Shown here one piece after another: positions 11,092 to 21,876 of a DNA stretch of 64,000 nt; position 1 is the first letter of the stretch, and every line of letters starts with the position of its first letter. The notes below the pieces were generated by a model. That model searched no databases and was not told the DNA's origin. It worked only from the letters and a program-made list of their open reading frames with translations. The position numbers and the translations under genes were made by a program. Origin of the DNA: Takakia lepidozioides (Eukaryota > Streptophyta > Takakiopsida > Takakiales > Takakiaceae); NCBI GenBank assembly GCA_030704615.1, contig CM060731.1:79898756-79962755 (forward strand), given 5' to 3'.

Positions 11092-12138
11092 TTGAGAATG
11101 GGGGTTAAATCGCAGTTCCACTTGCAAAATGGGTTGCTCCGGTATAAGCAAAAGCGTCTCTACATGCCGAAGGGAGGGATCAGAGATAGCCTCTTGAGAG
11201 AATGCCATGATAGCCCGCTTGCGGGCCACGGCGGAGCCAAGCGCACTGCGGCACTCTTGAAGAAAGAGTATTTCTGGCCCAAACTGAGGGAGGAGGCGGA
11301 GGAGTATGTCAAGACATGCACCACATGCCAACAAAACCGGAGCGAGTACAAAAAGCAAGCGGGGCTGTTACAACCCTTGCCGATTCCAGAGGGGACTTGG
11401 GAAAACGTCTCGATGGATTTCATGACTGCTATGCCGCTGTCAAAAGGATTCGATGCAATCATGGTGGTGGTGGATAGGTTCAGTAAAATGGGCCATTTCA
11501 TCCCCACCAAGGAGACGGCAACGGCGCAAGAGACAGGGCGACTTTACTTCGCCCACGTCTTAAAGCATCATGGAGTCCCAAAGGATATTGTCTCGGACCG
11601 CGATCCAAAGTTTACGAGTAAATTCTGGAGAGCACTTTGGAAGAAGATGGGGACGAGGCTGAAGATGAGCACCGCCTTTCGACCTACGACCGACGGCCAA
11701 ACAGAAAGAGTGAATTCCGTAGTGAAGCAGATCTTGCGGAATTACGTGTCGGCAGACCAAACAGACTGGGTGGAACACTTAGACGCGGCAGAGTTCTGTT
11801 ATAATAACACAGAACACTCCGCAACGGGAGTTTCCCCTTTCGTATTGGTCTATGGAAAAGCACCTCTGGTGCCGACAAGTTGGGCCGCCCAGGACGTTGA
11901 GGAACCGGCAGTAGCGGTGGTACTAGAAGAACGCGAGCGTTTGTTGAAGCTCGCAAAGTACAACATTGCCAAAGCTAGGAAACGGTATGAAAGGCAGGCG
12001 AATCGGAAGCGGAGGGAAGTGAAGTTTGAGGCAGGCACGGAGGTCTGGTTGAACATCAAGAATTTCCGACTACCTCCGGAAGTGAGTCCGAAGTTTGTAC
12101 CTCCGTATGCGGGACCTTTCGCATTCGGAAGGTTATGA
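11092..12138 (+). CDS. pol: gypsy integrase
   Basis: About 348 codons in one frame. It has the HHCC zinc domain (HDSPLAGHGG ... CTTCQQNR), then the catalytic DDE core: D in MDFMTAMPLS, D in IVSDRDPKFTSKFW, E in QTERVNSVVKQ. It inserts the DNA copy into the genome. The frame ends at 12138 in the GPF region and the chromodomain tail continues in a different frame. Confidence 0.93.
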   Translation: MRMGVKSQFHLQNGLLRYKQKRLYMPKGGIRDSLLRECHDSPLAGHGGAKRTAALLKKEYFWPKLREEAEEYVKTCTTCQQNRSEYKKQAGLLQPLPIPEGTWENVSMDFMTAMPLSKGFDAIMVVVDRFSKMGHFIPTKETATAQETGRLYFAHVLKHHGVPKDIVSDRDPKFTSKFWRALWKKMGTRLKMSTAFRPTTDGQTERVNSVVKQILRNYVSADQTDWVEHLDAAEFCYNNTEHSATGVSPFVLVYGKAPLVPTSWAAQDVEEPAVAVVLEERERLLKLAKYNIAKARKRYERQANRKRREVKFEAGTEVWLNIKNFRLPPEVSPKFVPPYAGPFAFGRL

Positions 12139-12533
12139 ATGAGGATGTGTATGAATTGGAGCTACCGGCAAACAGCAAGGTGCACCCAGTATTCCATGTC
12201 TCCCTTTTGAAGCCTTACTTCAAAGATGAAGCGCGCCCGAATCGGCATCAAGTGTTGCGTCCGCCACCTATGCTGTTGGATCATGAAAATGAACCTGAGT
12301 ACGAGGTGGAGGCAATACTTAAGTCGAGGAGGTTCAAGAACCGAGAAACGGAGTATCTCGTCAAATGGAAGGGCTATCATCTTGTGGAGGCATCTTGGGT
12401 ACGTGCCTCAGAAATGGGAAACGCATCCGAGGCGGTTGCAGTTTTCGAAGGGCGACCTAAAAGCGGAAGAAGCGTTGATGGGGACATCAACCTTGGAGCG
12501 TGGGGGAGGAAATGCATGCTTAGCCCGGCTTAG
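12135..12533 (+). CDS. Integrase C-terminus with chromodomain
   Basis: Starts in the end of the integrase GPF/Y module (ELPANSKVHPVFHVSLLKP) and carries a chromodomain: YEVEAILKSRRF, EYLVKWKGYHLVEASWV. Chromodomains on gypsy integrases define the chromoviruses and are known to steer insertion to marked chromatin. The aromatic cage positions look preserved (Y in YEVE, W in VKWKGY, W in ASWV). The stop is at 12531-12533. Confidence 0.9.
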   Translation: MNEDVYELELPANSKVHPVFHVSLLKPYFKDEARPNRHQVLRPPPMLLDHENEPEYEVEAILKSRRFKNRETEYLVKWKGYHLVEASWVRASEMGNASEAVAVFEGRPKSGRSVDGDINLGAWGRKCMLSPA

Positions 12534-13381
12534 CTAGCTTAGGAATCCGATTGCAAAAACTTGTATTGTACAAAAACTTGTTATAAAGGAAATGGGTTCC
12601 AAATTCTGTGAGCCCTATTTTGTTTGGAATGGTGATGCATGGTGTGGTTGGCTAGTGTGTAGAATGCATGCTAGCTTACAAAAGTGGAGAGGTAAATTGG
12701 GTTAATCGTGTATTTGCGTAGTGCCAAAATCGGGTGACCCCCATCCAAGGGGCAAGGAAACTTGCGCCTTCTTTGGGAGTTCACGTGCTAGTGCGCACCT
12801 GGCGCGTGCGCGTACTATAACTGCGCTACCGAGGGGGTTGCCTTGTAGTGCGGGTTAACGCGGAAGCTACGTGCTTCCGTTCACGTACTATAATCATGTA
12901 GCCTCGGGACGAAGCCGTAGTGCGGCTTCGGCGTGTTCCCGTACCTCAGGCCAGCATTCCAAGGCGGACCCAATTGTAGTGATTGGGGCGCACGGTTTGT
13001 TCAAGGTTATCTTCCTAGTCAAAGAGGGTTCCAGTGAACCCTTGCTCAAGGTGATGCCAAAAGCGGCATCATGAGCGGTCGCAAGCAATGTTGTTGCAGT
13101 AAGGCGATTCGATCCTCGGGAGGATCGTTCCTTGGCCTTGAAGTAGGCCAAGAAGAGTGCACTGGGAGGAGCTGGAGAGGCTCCACCCTTGGCCGGGACT
13201 TGGAGGAAGTCGGCCGAACTAGCTAGTGGAGAGTAGAGTCAAGTGTGGGGTTTGGTTCTTTGCCATGGGACGCCATGGTACGGAAACAAACTCCTTGATG
13301 TGGGACGCCACAACTTGGATGTTCGTTTCTACAAAATGAACAAGTCGATGAGGACATCGACTCCCTGTTGGTAGGGGTGTG
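12534..13381 (+). other. 3' untranslated part of gypsy element
   Basis: About 850 bp between the chromodomain stop and the 3' LTR without coding signal. The last bases before the LTR (GGTAGGGGTGTG) are purine-rich and are where a polypurine tract would be expected. Confidence 0.5.
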
Positions 13382-14104
13382 TGTCGCGGGCCTTTGCCTT
13401 GAGGGCAGGGGGTCGGGACACATGAGGGGCTGCCCCTGTGGTGGGGGCAGCGGCAGCGATAGGTATGGGGGGCTGAAGCACCCTTGAGTGCCCAAGGCAC
13501 TCAGGGAAGCGGAGGCGCTCACTAGGTGGAGCCCCGCACACCGGGTTGCGGTGGGGGTGGCTCCACAAGGGGTGGTGGTAGCTTAGCGAGACTTAGTGGG
13601 GGTGGCATAGGACTCACCATGGGGCGGAGACCTCGTGGTGGGAGTCGTGGGGAGTCTTGGGACTCATCACGGTCCATAGGGGCCGTGGTGAGCGGGCCAA
13701 GACTCACCGCGACTCATCACCGGGAGTCGAGGGTTTTCGTGGTGGTTCGCCATAAAATGGCATGGCTGGTTGTGAAACCCCCGCGGACAGCTACAGAAGT
13801 ATATATAGGGAGTAGTAACCCCGAGAACGGTGCAAGCCCGTTGATGACCAAAAACTAGTGAGTAAGCGAGCGAGCCGGAAAGCGACCAAAGAGTGGGGAG
13901 CTGTTCCGGACTGCCATCTACCAAAGGGAATTCTCCTAGTCCCAAATAGGTGGAGGGTTTAGGGAAGCGAAGGGGGACCGTTATGCCCCGGTGAGCAGCC
14001 GAAGCTCCAAGTTGGCCCGGGCGGCCAGGTTGGGAGTCAGGCGCGCGCATCGAAGCGAGTAACTATGACTTGAAGGGGAGCTTACCGAAGTGAGGTGCGC
14101 GACA
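13382..14104 (+). repeat. 3' LTR of gypsy chromovirus
   Basis: 723 bp, matches 7178-7903 almost base for base, ends GCGCGACA and is followed by the target duplication GTCTG at 14105-14109. Confidence 0.93.
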
Positions 14105-14180
14105 GTCTGCTATAGTACGGGGATGGTCCAGTCCGTTGCGAGGTACCTGACGTTGTTTTGTTTTTTATTTCCTATACCAG

Positions 14181-15624
14181 AATGAACGAGCGTGTATTCG
14201 GGAGGCCATGTTGGTTTGGTGGACACCGAGCAGGGACCCGCCTTTAGGAATAGATGTTGTGAGCCGGGAAGTGGAGCGGGTGCGGGAGTACATACTTTTT
14301 AAGTATCCTGGCTCGGCTGGTGCCATAGCAGCATTGTACTCTGGAGACGTCGAATGCAATGAGAGTCCTGTCAACACCACAGTGGCTGCTATGTCGGTGG
14401 ACACAGTGCCAAGCCCATTTGACATCCACCAGACTCCCACCCACTAGACGGATGTCCAGCATACTCCCATCCACTAGGAGACACAAACACCCAGCCAGCA
14501 GACTGCGATTCATCAGACTGCTGTTGAGAAGACGCCGATCCACCAGACTGTGTTACAGCAGACTCCCATGCATCTACTCCTACCTAGCAGACTCCTAGCC
14601 AGCGGACTCCCATTCTCACTTCCACCACGGGCCTCTTTTGAGTTTGGCACTCGCCATTGTCGACAATTGATCCGGGAGCTGTAGACCTGACACTTGCCGA
14701 ACTGAGGGTGGGGGAAATCAATGCCCATGTGGATTGGTATAATGAGCTCCACCGCATTGTCACGGCCGGACAGTGGCCATTTGTTCCATTCCATTATTCC
14801 ATCGATTTTAGTATTGGAGAAGCGAATCATGTTTTGCAAGGCGCACAGTCTGTTGCCCTTGCAGCCACGAAAGTCCATAATGCGCCCCCACTGCTTGTGC
14901 AGCTCATCCTCATGGATGACCCACGCCCTCTGGAGCTAAGACACATGCCGATGGCGCATCCTACCTTTGGTGTGCGGGGAAAGCACTTGTTTGGAATATT
15001 TGAAGAGTATTTTGATCGCATTGCAGGTTTCTTCGTTCAGCATCGATGGATGCAGTTTGGCAATTTCTGCTCATACAGTAAATTGCTCAATGAGCTGCAG
15101 AGTTTGAGCCTAGTACTTGTTTGATGAAGAGGATGATGCAGGTAAGAAGAGTGTTGTCGATGAGACCTTGCAATGGTTTGCTGCAGTGATGGAGCGAGCA
15201 GTGTTCGACATTGTCTTGAACAAACCAGATGTTTTCAAAGTCATGTGGTGTGGGTCCCCTTTTAAATATCGGCTGCCGGCGATTCGGGATCTCGATGGAG
15301 CTTGCTTGAAACGCCAAATTAAAGATGTTGGTCTCATCAGCAACCTCCTGGAAGGTAATTTTCGGATCTTCTTTTCCGTGCGATACCGTTCTTCTGTCGG
15401 TTTCCGTTCCAGTCTGTGAGGCTGACATTTTCGTACTCAACTGTTTTAGGAATGTCCGATGTGGATGAGCACGTGCAGTCTGCTTTTGATTCCCTTGCCA
15501 GAGGTGCACGAGATGTTGTCGTGGCATTACAAGGACTCCATGAGACCGGTCGCAAGAGCACACAACAAGACATTGCGCAGCAGACTGAACCACTGCAACA
15601 GACCGAGCATGGACAGACCGTCTA
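14181..15624 (+). pseudogene. Accessory gene of the 18-kb transposon, function unknown
   Basis: A decayed plus-strand gene. After a likely acceptor (CTATACCAG/AATGAACG) it reads NERACIREAMLVWWTPSRD, then a His-Gln-Thr repeat tract broken by two TAG codons near 14445-14480. A long acidic/aromatic region follows (14657-15124, for example HVDWYNELHRIVTAGQWPF) and, after a frame change at about 15117, FDEEDDAGKKSVVDETLQWF. A likely intron 15355-15449 (GAAG/GTAATT ... TTTTAG/GAATG) joins in phase to MSDVDEHVQSAFDSLARGA and a Gln-Thr-rich tail ending at a TAG (15622-15624). No family recognised. Its place in the element suggests an accessory protein, perhaps the TnpA-like partner of the transposase, but nothing in the sequence proves that. 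Confidence 0.5.
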
Positions 15625-15734
15625 GACTATCCATGTCTCAGTCCTACAGACTGGGCGGACTAGAGAGGAGACTGACAAGAAGACTGATGACCTGACTCTA
15701 CCCCAGACCGACGAGGCTGTGCAGCAGATTGCAG

Positions 15735-15935
15735 ACCAAAACCGTCCAGCATATTGCCGAAGAGTCTGTCCGGCGTATTGCCGAAGAGTCTGTCCAGCAT
15801 ATTGCCGAAGAGACCGTCCAGCATATTGCCGAACAATCTGTCTAGCGTATTGCTGAACAGACCGTCCAACGTATTGCCGAACAAACCGTCCAGCGTATTG
15901 CCGAACATACTGTCCTACGTATTGCTGACTAGACT
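15735..15935 (+). repeat. 24-bp minisatellite (coding-like, TVQRIAEQ)
   Basis: About eight tandem units of GTCCAGCATATTGCCGAAGA with variants; each 24-bp unit encodes an octapeptide such as TVQHIAEE or TVQRIAEQ in one frame. Units are diverged and one carries a TAG. It continues the Gln-Thr-rich tail of the preceding gene. Confidence 0.8.
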
Positions 15936-16315
15936 GTCCACGAAACTGCCGACCAGACCATCATGCGCACTGCTGACCAGACCGCGCACCTCCGACCAGA
16001 CCGTCCAGCATACTATTGACCAGACAGTCCAGCGGACTGCCGACCAGACCGTTCAGCGGACTAACAACGGGCTGTTGAGTAGACCGTCTTGCGGGCCATA
16101 TAGGATCCAGGATGCATGGTCCGGGATGCATTGTCAGGGGAGTCATCATCCTCTTCTACCCCCTCTACCCAACCTCCATCATCAGCATCATTATGACCAG
16201 TCTCTCCGTCCACCGCAATTGCCTCACCCCCCATGGAGATCCGAAACCATGATAGATACGTCTTCCTCTTGGCTGAGCATGCACAACCACCTTCCAATTC
16301 CCCCCTCTTGTTTTG

Positions 16316-19300
16316 TCATCGGAAAAGAAAACTTGCTCCATGTCTGAAGGCCGTGAAAAAAGTCTCATCGGAGGGACGATGAGTAGGGTTGAGCCTATCT
16401 GCATTGACGCGCATGAAACCACAATCATCTTGCACTAGTGTTGCGGAGGGCCCCACAAGATGTGGCTGGAACCACCTTCCCTTGAAGAGAAGAGGCCGGT
16501 AACTTGTATACTGAAGTTGGAGTATGCTCTCATGCTCTCCAATGTACTCAAGTTTGCTCATAGCAGGTCGTGTATCTCCCTTGCCCCACACAGAGTCTTG
16601 CCAATATGTGGCACACAAGCCAGAATTAAAGGTAATTTTGCGCTTCATGTCAAGAGTACGAATGCGGAAATGACGATCGTGAACCCAAACTGCCGTGTAT
16701 GAGGCCGCGAATTGAGATGGGTCCCTTATAATGTCTTGCACCAAATCTAAAACCACCTCTCCTTGAGCAACAACGTCATAAACTGAAGTCCGAAGCCACT
16801 GTTGGAATGAACTTAGAGGCTGCAATTCCATGGGCAAATTTTGTGAAGGAACATTCCGGCGGCCTGCTCCTTGTCGTGGGCGTCAAGTAACCGGCCTTGG
16901 ATGGTTCCGCCTCCATGCAAGTGTCTCCTCCTCTCGTTGCTAAACAAGATTATTGTAGCTTGCCTCCCACTTATGTATGGATGGGGTGTTCTTCAGTATG
17001 AAGTCATGCGCTTGCTCAATCACCAAGGTCGGCAACTTTACCCTCTTCGATTTTTTGGGCAAAACGATGTCTTTGGTTCGTGCATCCTCCTCTTCCTTCC
17101 ATATCCGAGGGGCTTCCTCATCCACCCTTGCCATGTACTCCGTGCAATAGAACATAGCTTCTTGCAACGTATACCCCTCCGCCATGCTACCCTGTGGGTG
17201 CGCCATTTGTCTTACAAATCCTTTCAAAGTCTTCATATAACGCTCAAGGAAGTACATCCACCGAGAATGAACGGGGCCGACAATCGAAGCCTCCACTAAG
17301 TGCACTACCAAGTGCACTTGGATGTCCAAGAAGGAGGCAGGAAGGTGCATCTCCAACATACACATTACCTCCGCCGCCTCTTTCTTCATGCGTGGAAAAT
17401 CCGCTTCCTCCAACTCTTTGGAGCAAATCCACCGGAACAAGCCTCTCAATCTATAGATTGTCTCACGAACCTCGGGAGTCAATCTCCCACGTACTACAAT
17501 GGGCAAAATGTCTTGCAATAGATTGTGGTTGTCATGAGACTTCAAACCATGGACCCCGTCTTCTTCGCTAAACTTCGTACGGAGGGATGACCCATAACCA
17601 ATTGGGGTTCGGACAGCACTTATGGTGACATTCACTTTCTTGTATTCCTCCTTTGTCCATTGCCAAGGTGCGCGCCTATACTTCCACCGTACAACACCCT
17701 TTGGGTCCACACCATTTTGTTCGGCCCATAGATGGCGCATGCGACCCTGCTCCTCAAGCTCCTTTCTAACACCGAGAGAATCTCTTTTTGCAGCCACTCC
17801 CTTCTTTGCCGGCGTGCCATGAAGAACCCGAAAAAGGGATGAGCAGACATTCTTCTCAATATGTACACGATCTAGAAGATGGCGAATCTTCAGGTCCTAC
17901 ATATATCCTCATCCACAAATACTTACACAATTTTTTTTTACGTGAAAGTGACAATGCAACGCATACCAAATGTGCAATATCACTGTTCACATGCATGCAT
18001 AGGGATATTGACGGTGTTTTTGTGGAATATGTACCGCCCAATATGACAACTTGTAGAAGATTGAAAGTCGTTTCATGCCGGGCACGTCCACTTCACCGTC
18101 CGTGCCCGCATGGGCCTCCTTCCATCGATCCTCCCAAAACTGCCCGGATGGTGTCATAGGGGGGGGGGGGGGACGTACTTCCTCTTTGCCATCAAACAAG
18201 TGTTTCTCTCTTCTTCTCCATCGATGGCTCATAGGAAGAAATTTGCGGTAGTTGGGATACACCATCTTATGAAGATGGTGGGAGCCATGTGCATCAAGAT
18301 CGCCACAATGCAAGCATGCATGGTACCCTTTGGTGCTTAGTCCCGAGCAAACAGTTAGTCATGTACTACACATCCCGCCACATTAGCAAAGATAAAAAGT
18401 TGTCATGTGCATGGCCCATAATGTCATCTACCCCACTACGGTGCACAAGACTGTCGCCGCTACTTCAATCAATCCCAATCCTCATCGAAATAATCCGGCA
18501 TTGACAAGTGAATGTACACGAGTTGTTCATGGGGAACATAATATACCTGGATAATCATGCATTGTCCAAAGCAAGATGTCTCTCATCTGAAAAGATCCGG
18601 CCATAGGGTCAAGTGAAGCATCCAATGCCGAGACCCCCCTCCATAGCTCCTTAAGTTCATCAACAAGAGGTCGCAAGTACGTGTCCATGTTTGCCACTTG
18701 TTTTTTCCCTATGAGACATTCCCATCATTGTTTCAATGCTCCACCAATATGCAAATTATACTACAAAATGAATTACACGTCTTACTCCATGATTATGTCA
18801 CTCATCAATCTTGCATCCGAATTGCGTCAGAGATCAGAAGTTTAATGTAAAGTCCAAGGCAATAATAAACATGAAATGAGTACACTCACCTGGCACAATG
18901 GCAGCCAACATGATATGGCTTTTTTTAATTGAAAGATACAGAGGGATGTTGTAATTCACCATGGTCACCGGCCAAGTGGAATGACTACATGACTGGACAG
19001 AGAATGGGTTGACCCCATCCGAGGAGAAGCCGAGGTGGACATGTCGTGGGTCCTCCAAGAGAAAAAGCCACATCTCTTCAATATGCCTCCATGCTTATGA
19101 ATCTTGTGGCCCGCACACCTTTCCCGGGGGGCTCCGATGTGAGGCGTGTCATCTCATGAGTCAAGCCAATTCGAGGCTTCGGTACTGTGCCCTCAATCGC
19201 GGGATGATCGGAAAGTAATGCATTTTCTAGGATGAAATACCCCACGCCCCCCACAGGTAATCATCCCATTATCACACATAATACAACACCCTTATGCCTT

Positions 19301-20103
19301 TCCCTTTATGCAGCCTCTCCCTCATTTGGGCGTGAATGGTCAAAACCGAACGTCGCTCCTTCCACTCCTCACTCACTCCTTCTAAAACCACAATCAGATC
19401 TTGCATGAGTACTACTCTCTCAACCCTAAACTTTGTGGAATACACTTTACATGCATTGAGAAGATTAAATAAAATAATTTCCATGCGAGGGGGAATGACG
19501 CTTATACCTTGCGTGGTACTTTTTTCCCTTGGACATCATCCCGATATCGGTCTTTCCTCTGGGCACTTGGTGAGACGCAAATCCTCTCCGTAGTATAGGG
19601 TTTTATCACATGGACATGCATGAAAAATCTTATAGTGCATCCCCACAGAGTCCAAGACTTCGCGCGCCTCTTTCCGCGACCGTGGCATCTTGCGGTTTCA
19701 AGTGTGGAGCAATGATGTAGTCTGCAATAGTTTGCATTATGACAGACATCCCAACATTACTTATGCCAAATCGAATTTGAAGATTGAGCAAAAGTAAGAT
19801 TGTTGAAAGTCGACTCACTTTCGCCCTTTCGTACAAGGGAGTTCTCGCCTCCCTCTCCATGTCATTTGAGGGGGCCATTTCAGGATCATCGATTGGTCGG
19901 GTTCCCTCTCCATGGGATGCATCAGCGCCCACATGATGCATTAAGAGATCCTCCATGGCTTGCACATCCTCCTGGTTAATTCCATGCTCATTGTTGTTGT
20001 CATTGTCATTGTCACTGTCATCGTAATCGGAGGTCCCAATCATCCCCGGGGAACTCGTAAGATGCAAATAGTTCGCTGCCAGCCCTAATAGTCCTACTAG
20101 CAC
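16316..20103 (-). pseudogene. CACTA (En/Spm) transposase: Tnp2, DUF4218, DUF4216
   Basis: Minus-strand pieces in order. 20103-19630: acidic stretch, then LLLLNLQIRFGISNVGMSVI (Tnp2 start). 19073-18834: PRHVHLGFSSDGVNPFSVQS and HSTWPVTMVNYNIP, the Tnp2 core. About 18690-18500: DTYLRPLVDELKELWRGVS and RDILLWTMHDYPG. 18313-17987: HKMVYPNYRKFLPMSHRWRR and LFDGKEEVRPPP. About 17880-16940: DRVHIEKNVCSSLFRVLHG, then DUF4218 (LPIVVRGRLTPEVRE, MVHL-like VHLVVHLVEASIVGPVHSRW). 16837-16316: DUF4216 (LLFKGRWFQPHL). These are diagnostic of CACTA transposases, which cut and reinsert the element. The pieces lie in several frames separated by introns or frameshifts, so I call it broken; some gaps could be true introns. 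Confidence 0.85.
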
Positions 20104-20518
20104 ATGTCATCACAAACATGTGCATCCCCTCACAGTATACCGACGTATGACCACAAAAGCTCTCATGCCCATCGCTTCGCTCGTCCCATACTACATTGGT
20201 TCTCCTAGGATGACCAAAAGAACTGTTGACCAGCCCAACAACATTGCCGAAGATGTCGGGGTCACCATCACAAAATCTGATCTCGATGGGAGACAACCCC
20301 CGTCTACGTACATCCTGTCTTTTGACACACAAAGGTAGGATATATGGGGCTTCGAGGCGTAATGTACAAAACTCCGCGGAGGTGTAGTGAAACGAGTCCA
20401 CCATGTTGTTTCTCCGTGGATGAACCACAATATCATTGACCGTGAATAAACCCCGACCCATAGCAGGGTCTGTAGCAGCTCTCACAACATACCGTCTCCC
20501 CCAATACTCGAACTCCAC
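20018..20518 (-). CDS. SET-like domain ORF inside the transposon
   Basis: About 166 codons, open. It begins FEYWGRRYVVRAATDPAMGR and shows the order of a SET domain: GRGLFTVNDI near residue 21-30, GNVVGLVNSSFGHPRRTNV around 90-110, and TIRAGSELFASYEFPGDDW near the end. These match the SET pattern (GRGLFA..DI, the [NH]xS region before an Arg-x-Asn, and the I.xGxEL.xxY end). SET domains transfer methyl groups from SAM to protein lysines, usually histones. The classical NHSCxPN is changed to NSS...RTN, so activity is uncertain. It lies directly upstream of, and slightly overlaps, the start of the Tnp2 transposase; the two may be one spliced protein. The assignment is by motif only. Confidence 0.65.
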   Translation of the reverse strand: MEFEYWGRRYVVRAATDPAMGRGLFTVNDIVVHPRRNNMVDSFHYTSAEFCTLRLEAPYILPLCVKRQDVRRRGLSPIEIRFCDGDPDIFGNVVGLVNSSFGHPRRTNVVWDERSDGHESFCGHTSVYCEGMHMFVMTCASRTIRAGSELFASYEFPGDDWDLRLR

Positions 20519-20580
20519 ATTTTCTCGGATGGGGGTGGGAGGGTCGAGATGATTCCCTCAATAACGAGGGTGGACGGTCC

Positions 20581-21228
20581 TCAGTAACATAGTCCTATGC
20601 GCTTCCCATCGGGGGCGAGGATCCGGCTTAGGCCGCCCAAGCCGAAGGGGAGGAAACCTAGGGCGAAGCCGACCCCTCCTAGGGGTTCGGGGGGCACATG
20701 CACGTGGAGGTGGAGGTGGTTGAGGATGTAATGCCGGAGGTGCAACCGGGTGTACAACGTCCGGATCGGGTGCACACTCTCCACATCGTCGGCGTGCTTT
20801 TTGAAGGTTAGCCACGCCCGCTTCTCGGCAAGGTTGCGGACATCTTGCTCCAACAAGAAATCATCTTGTGTCTATGCATCTCCCAACCCGGTGTTGTTCA
20901 TGATGTGCTCTTTATGTTCCATCATGATTGGGGCAACAGACAGGCCTCGGCACAAACATTCAACGACCCAAGCTTTCAATTCTTCACTAATGTGTGGGTG
21001 CATAGGCATGGCGGGTGTTCCTGAACTCAGCCGCCTTCCCATGTAAGGTTTTCTCTTTTGGGTCTGTATGCTCCATGTTGTTGTAGTACGTGAGGATACA
21101 TATGTCGGGGGCGAGGTAGCTTTGCTGGACCTTGAAACAACATTAGCAACCACGCTTGTAAGACTCTCCATACTCGGACTTATTTTTCCTTGGGCCTTTA
21201 TGAAGGTGAGATGTTCCAGCACCCACAA
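20581..21228 (-). pseudogene. N-terminal module of transposon protein (unknown)
   Basis: One frame broken by a single TAG at about 20871. Upstream of it: HISEELKAWVVECLCRGLSV; downstream: DDFLLEQDVRNLAEKRAWLT and FKKHADDVESVHP. The second motif resembles the pre-catalytic module (FLxxxDVRNIxxK) seen in FAR1/SWIM-type transposon proteins. It precedes the SET-like ORF on the same strand. The downstream Pro/His-rich part (20558-20815) looks like read-through. Confidence 0.4.
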
Positions 21229-21876
21229 GAGGTCCTCTACGCTTCAGTTTTGGATCCTCCACTATTGCATTGTTGGTGCGCTTGTCATCCGGGCCGTAGC
21301 AGCATTGATACCTGGACATTAAATTCAAAATCGATATCCATCACAGTAGATGGGAAACAAAAATGGCAACACACATGCAATGATTGTACAAAAGGACTGT
21401 GAGGATGGTGTACACATAGTACTGTTCATGAATGTATTGCCTATGGGCTCTTTTCGCATGTCGGGTTGCACTTTAGTATGGTCACTAACCCAAAACTGAG
21501 TGGGGTAGTCCACCAAACTCTCCTCTCCAAGGATGAAGTCATCAACTCTATCCCAAGGTATGTAGGCCTTCTAAACATTCACTCGCACACCCGTATACCC
21601 ATATTGCGTCTCACTCTTCCAATGGAGGTCATTCGTGTTGAAAGCTCCTGGTTTTCGTGTTTTCAAACATTGTCGAAGAGGCTGTATAAGCGGGCTTTCC
21701 GTTTCCAGTCTGTCGTGGCATTCTGCTTGCACATCCATGCCCTGTACAGTGTAGAGGACATGCTTCAAAACCTGCAAGAAACGTGCGCAGTGCCCTGGAT
21801 ACGAGGGACAACGTGCAAGAGCAACAGTGCGCACGTTTAGGGTTTTGGCAAATGGCAGGCGCCAGGGATAAGGTTT

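Larger units (their letters stand above)
7178..14104 (+). mobile_element. Ty3/gypsy chromovirus, full length, nested
   Basis: Two LTRs (7178-7903 and 13382-14104, about 99% identical) enclose gag, protease, reverse transcriptase, RNase H, integrase and a chromodomain, in the Ty3/gypsy order. The 5-bp target duplication GTCTG flanks it exactly (7173-7177 and 14105-14109). A primer-binding site complementary to initiator-Met tRNA follows the 5' LTR. Despite young LTRs the reading frames carry at least five frameshifts, so this copy cannot make its own polyprotein unless those are sequence errors. Confidence 0.95.

Noticed and set aside
14208-14600. His-Gln-Thr repeat frame as a separate intact gene
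   Set aside because: Two in-frame TAG codons and frame changes; treated as part of the decayed accessory gene.
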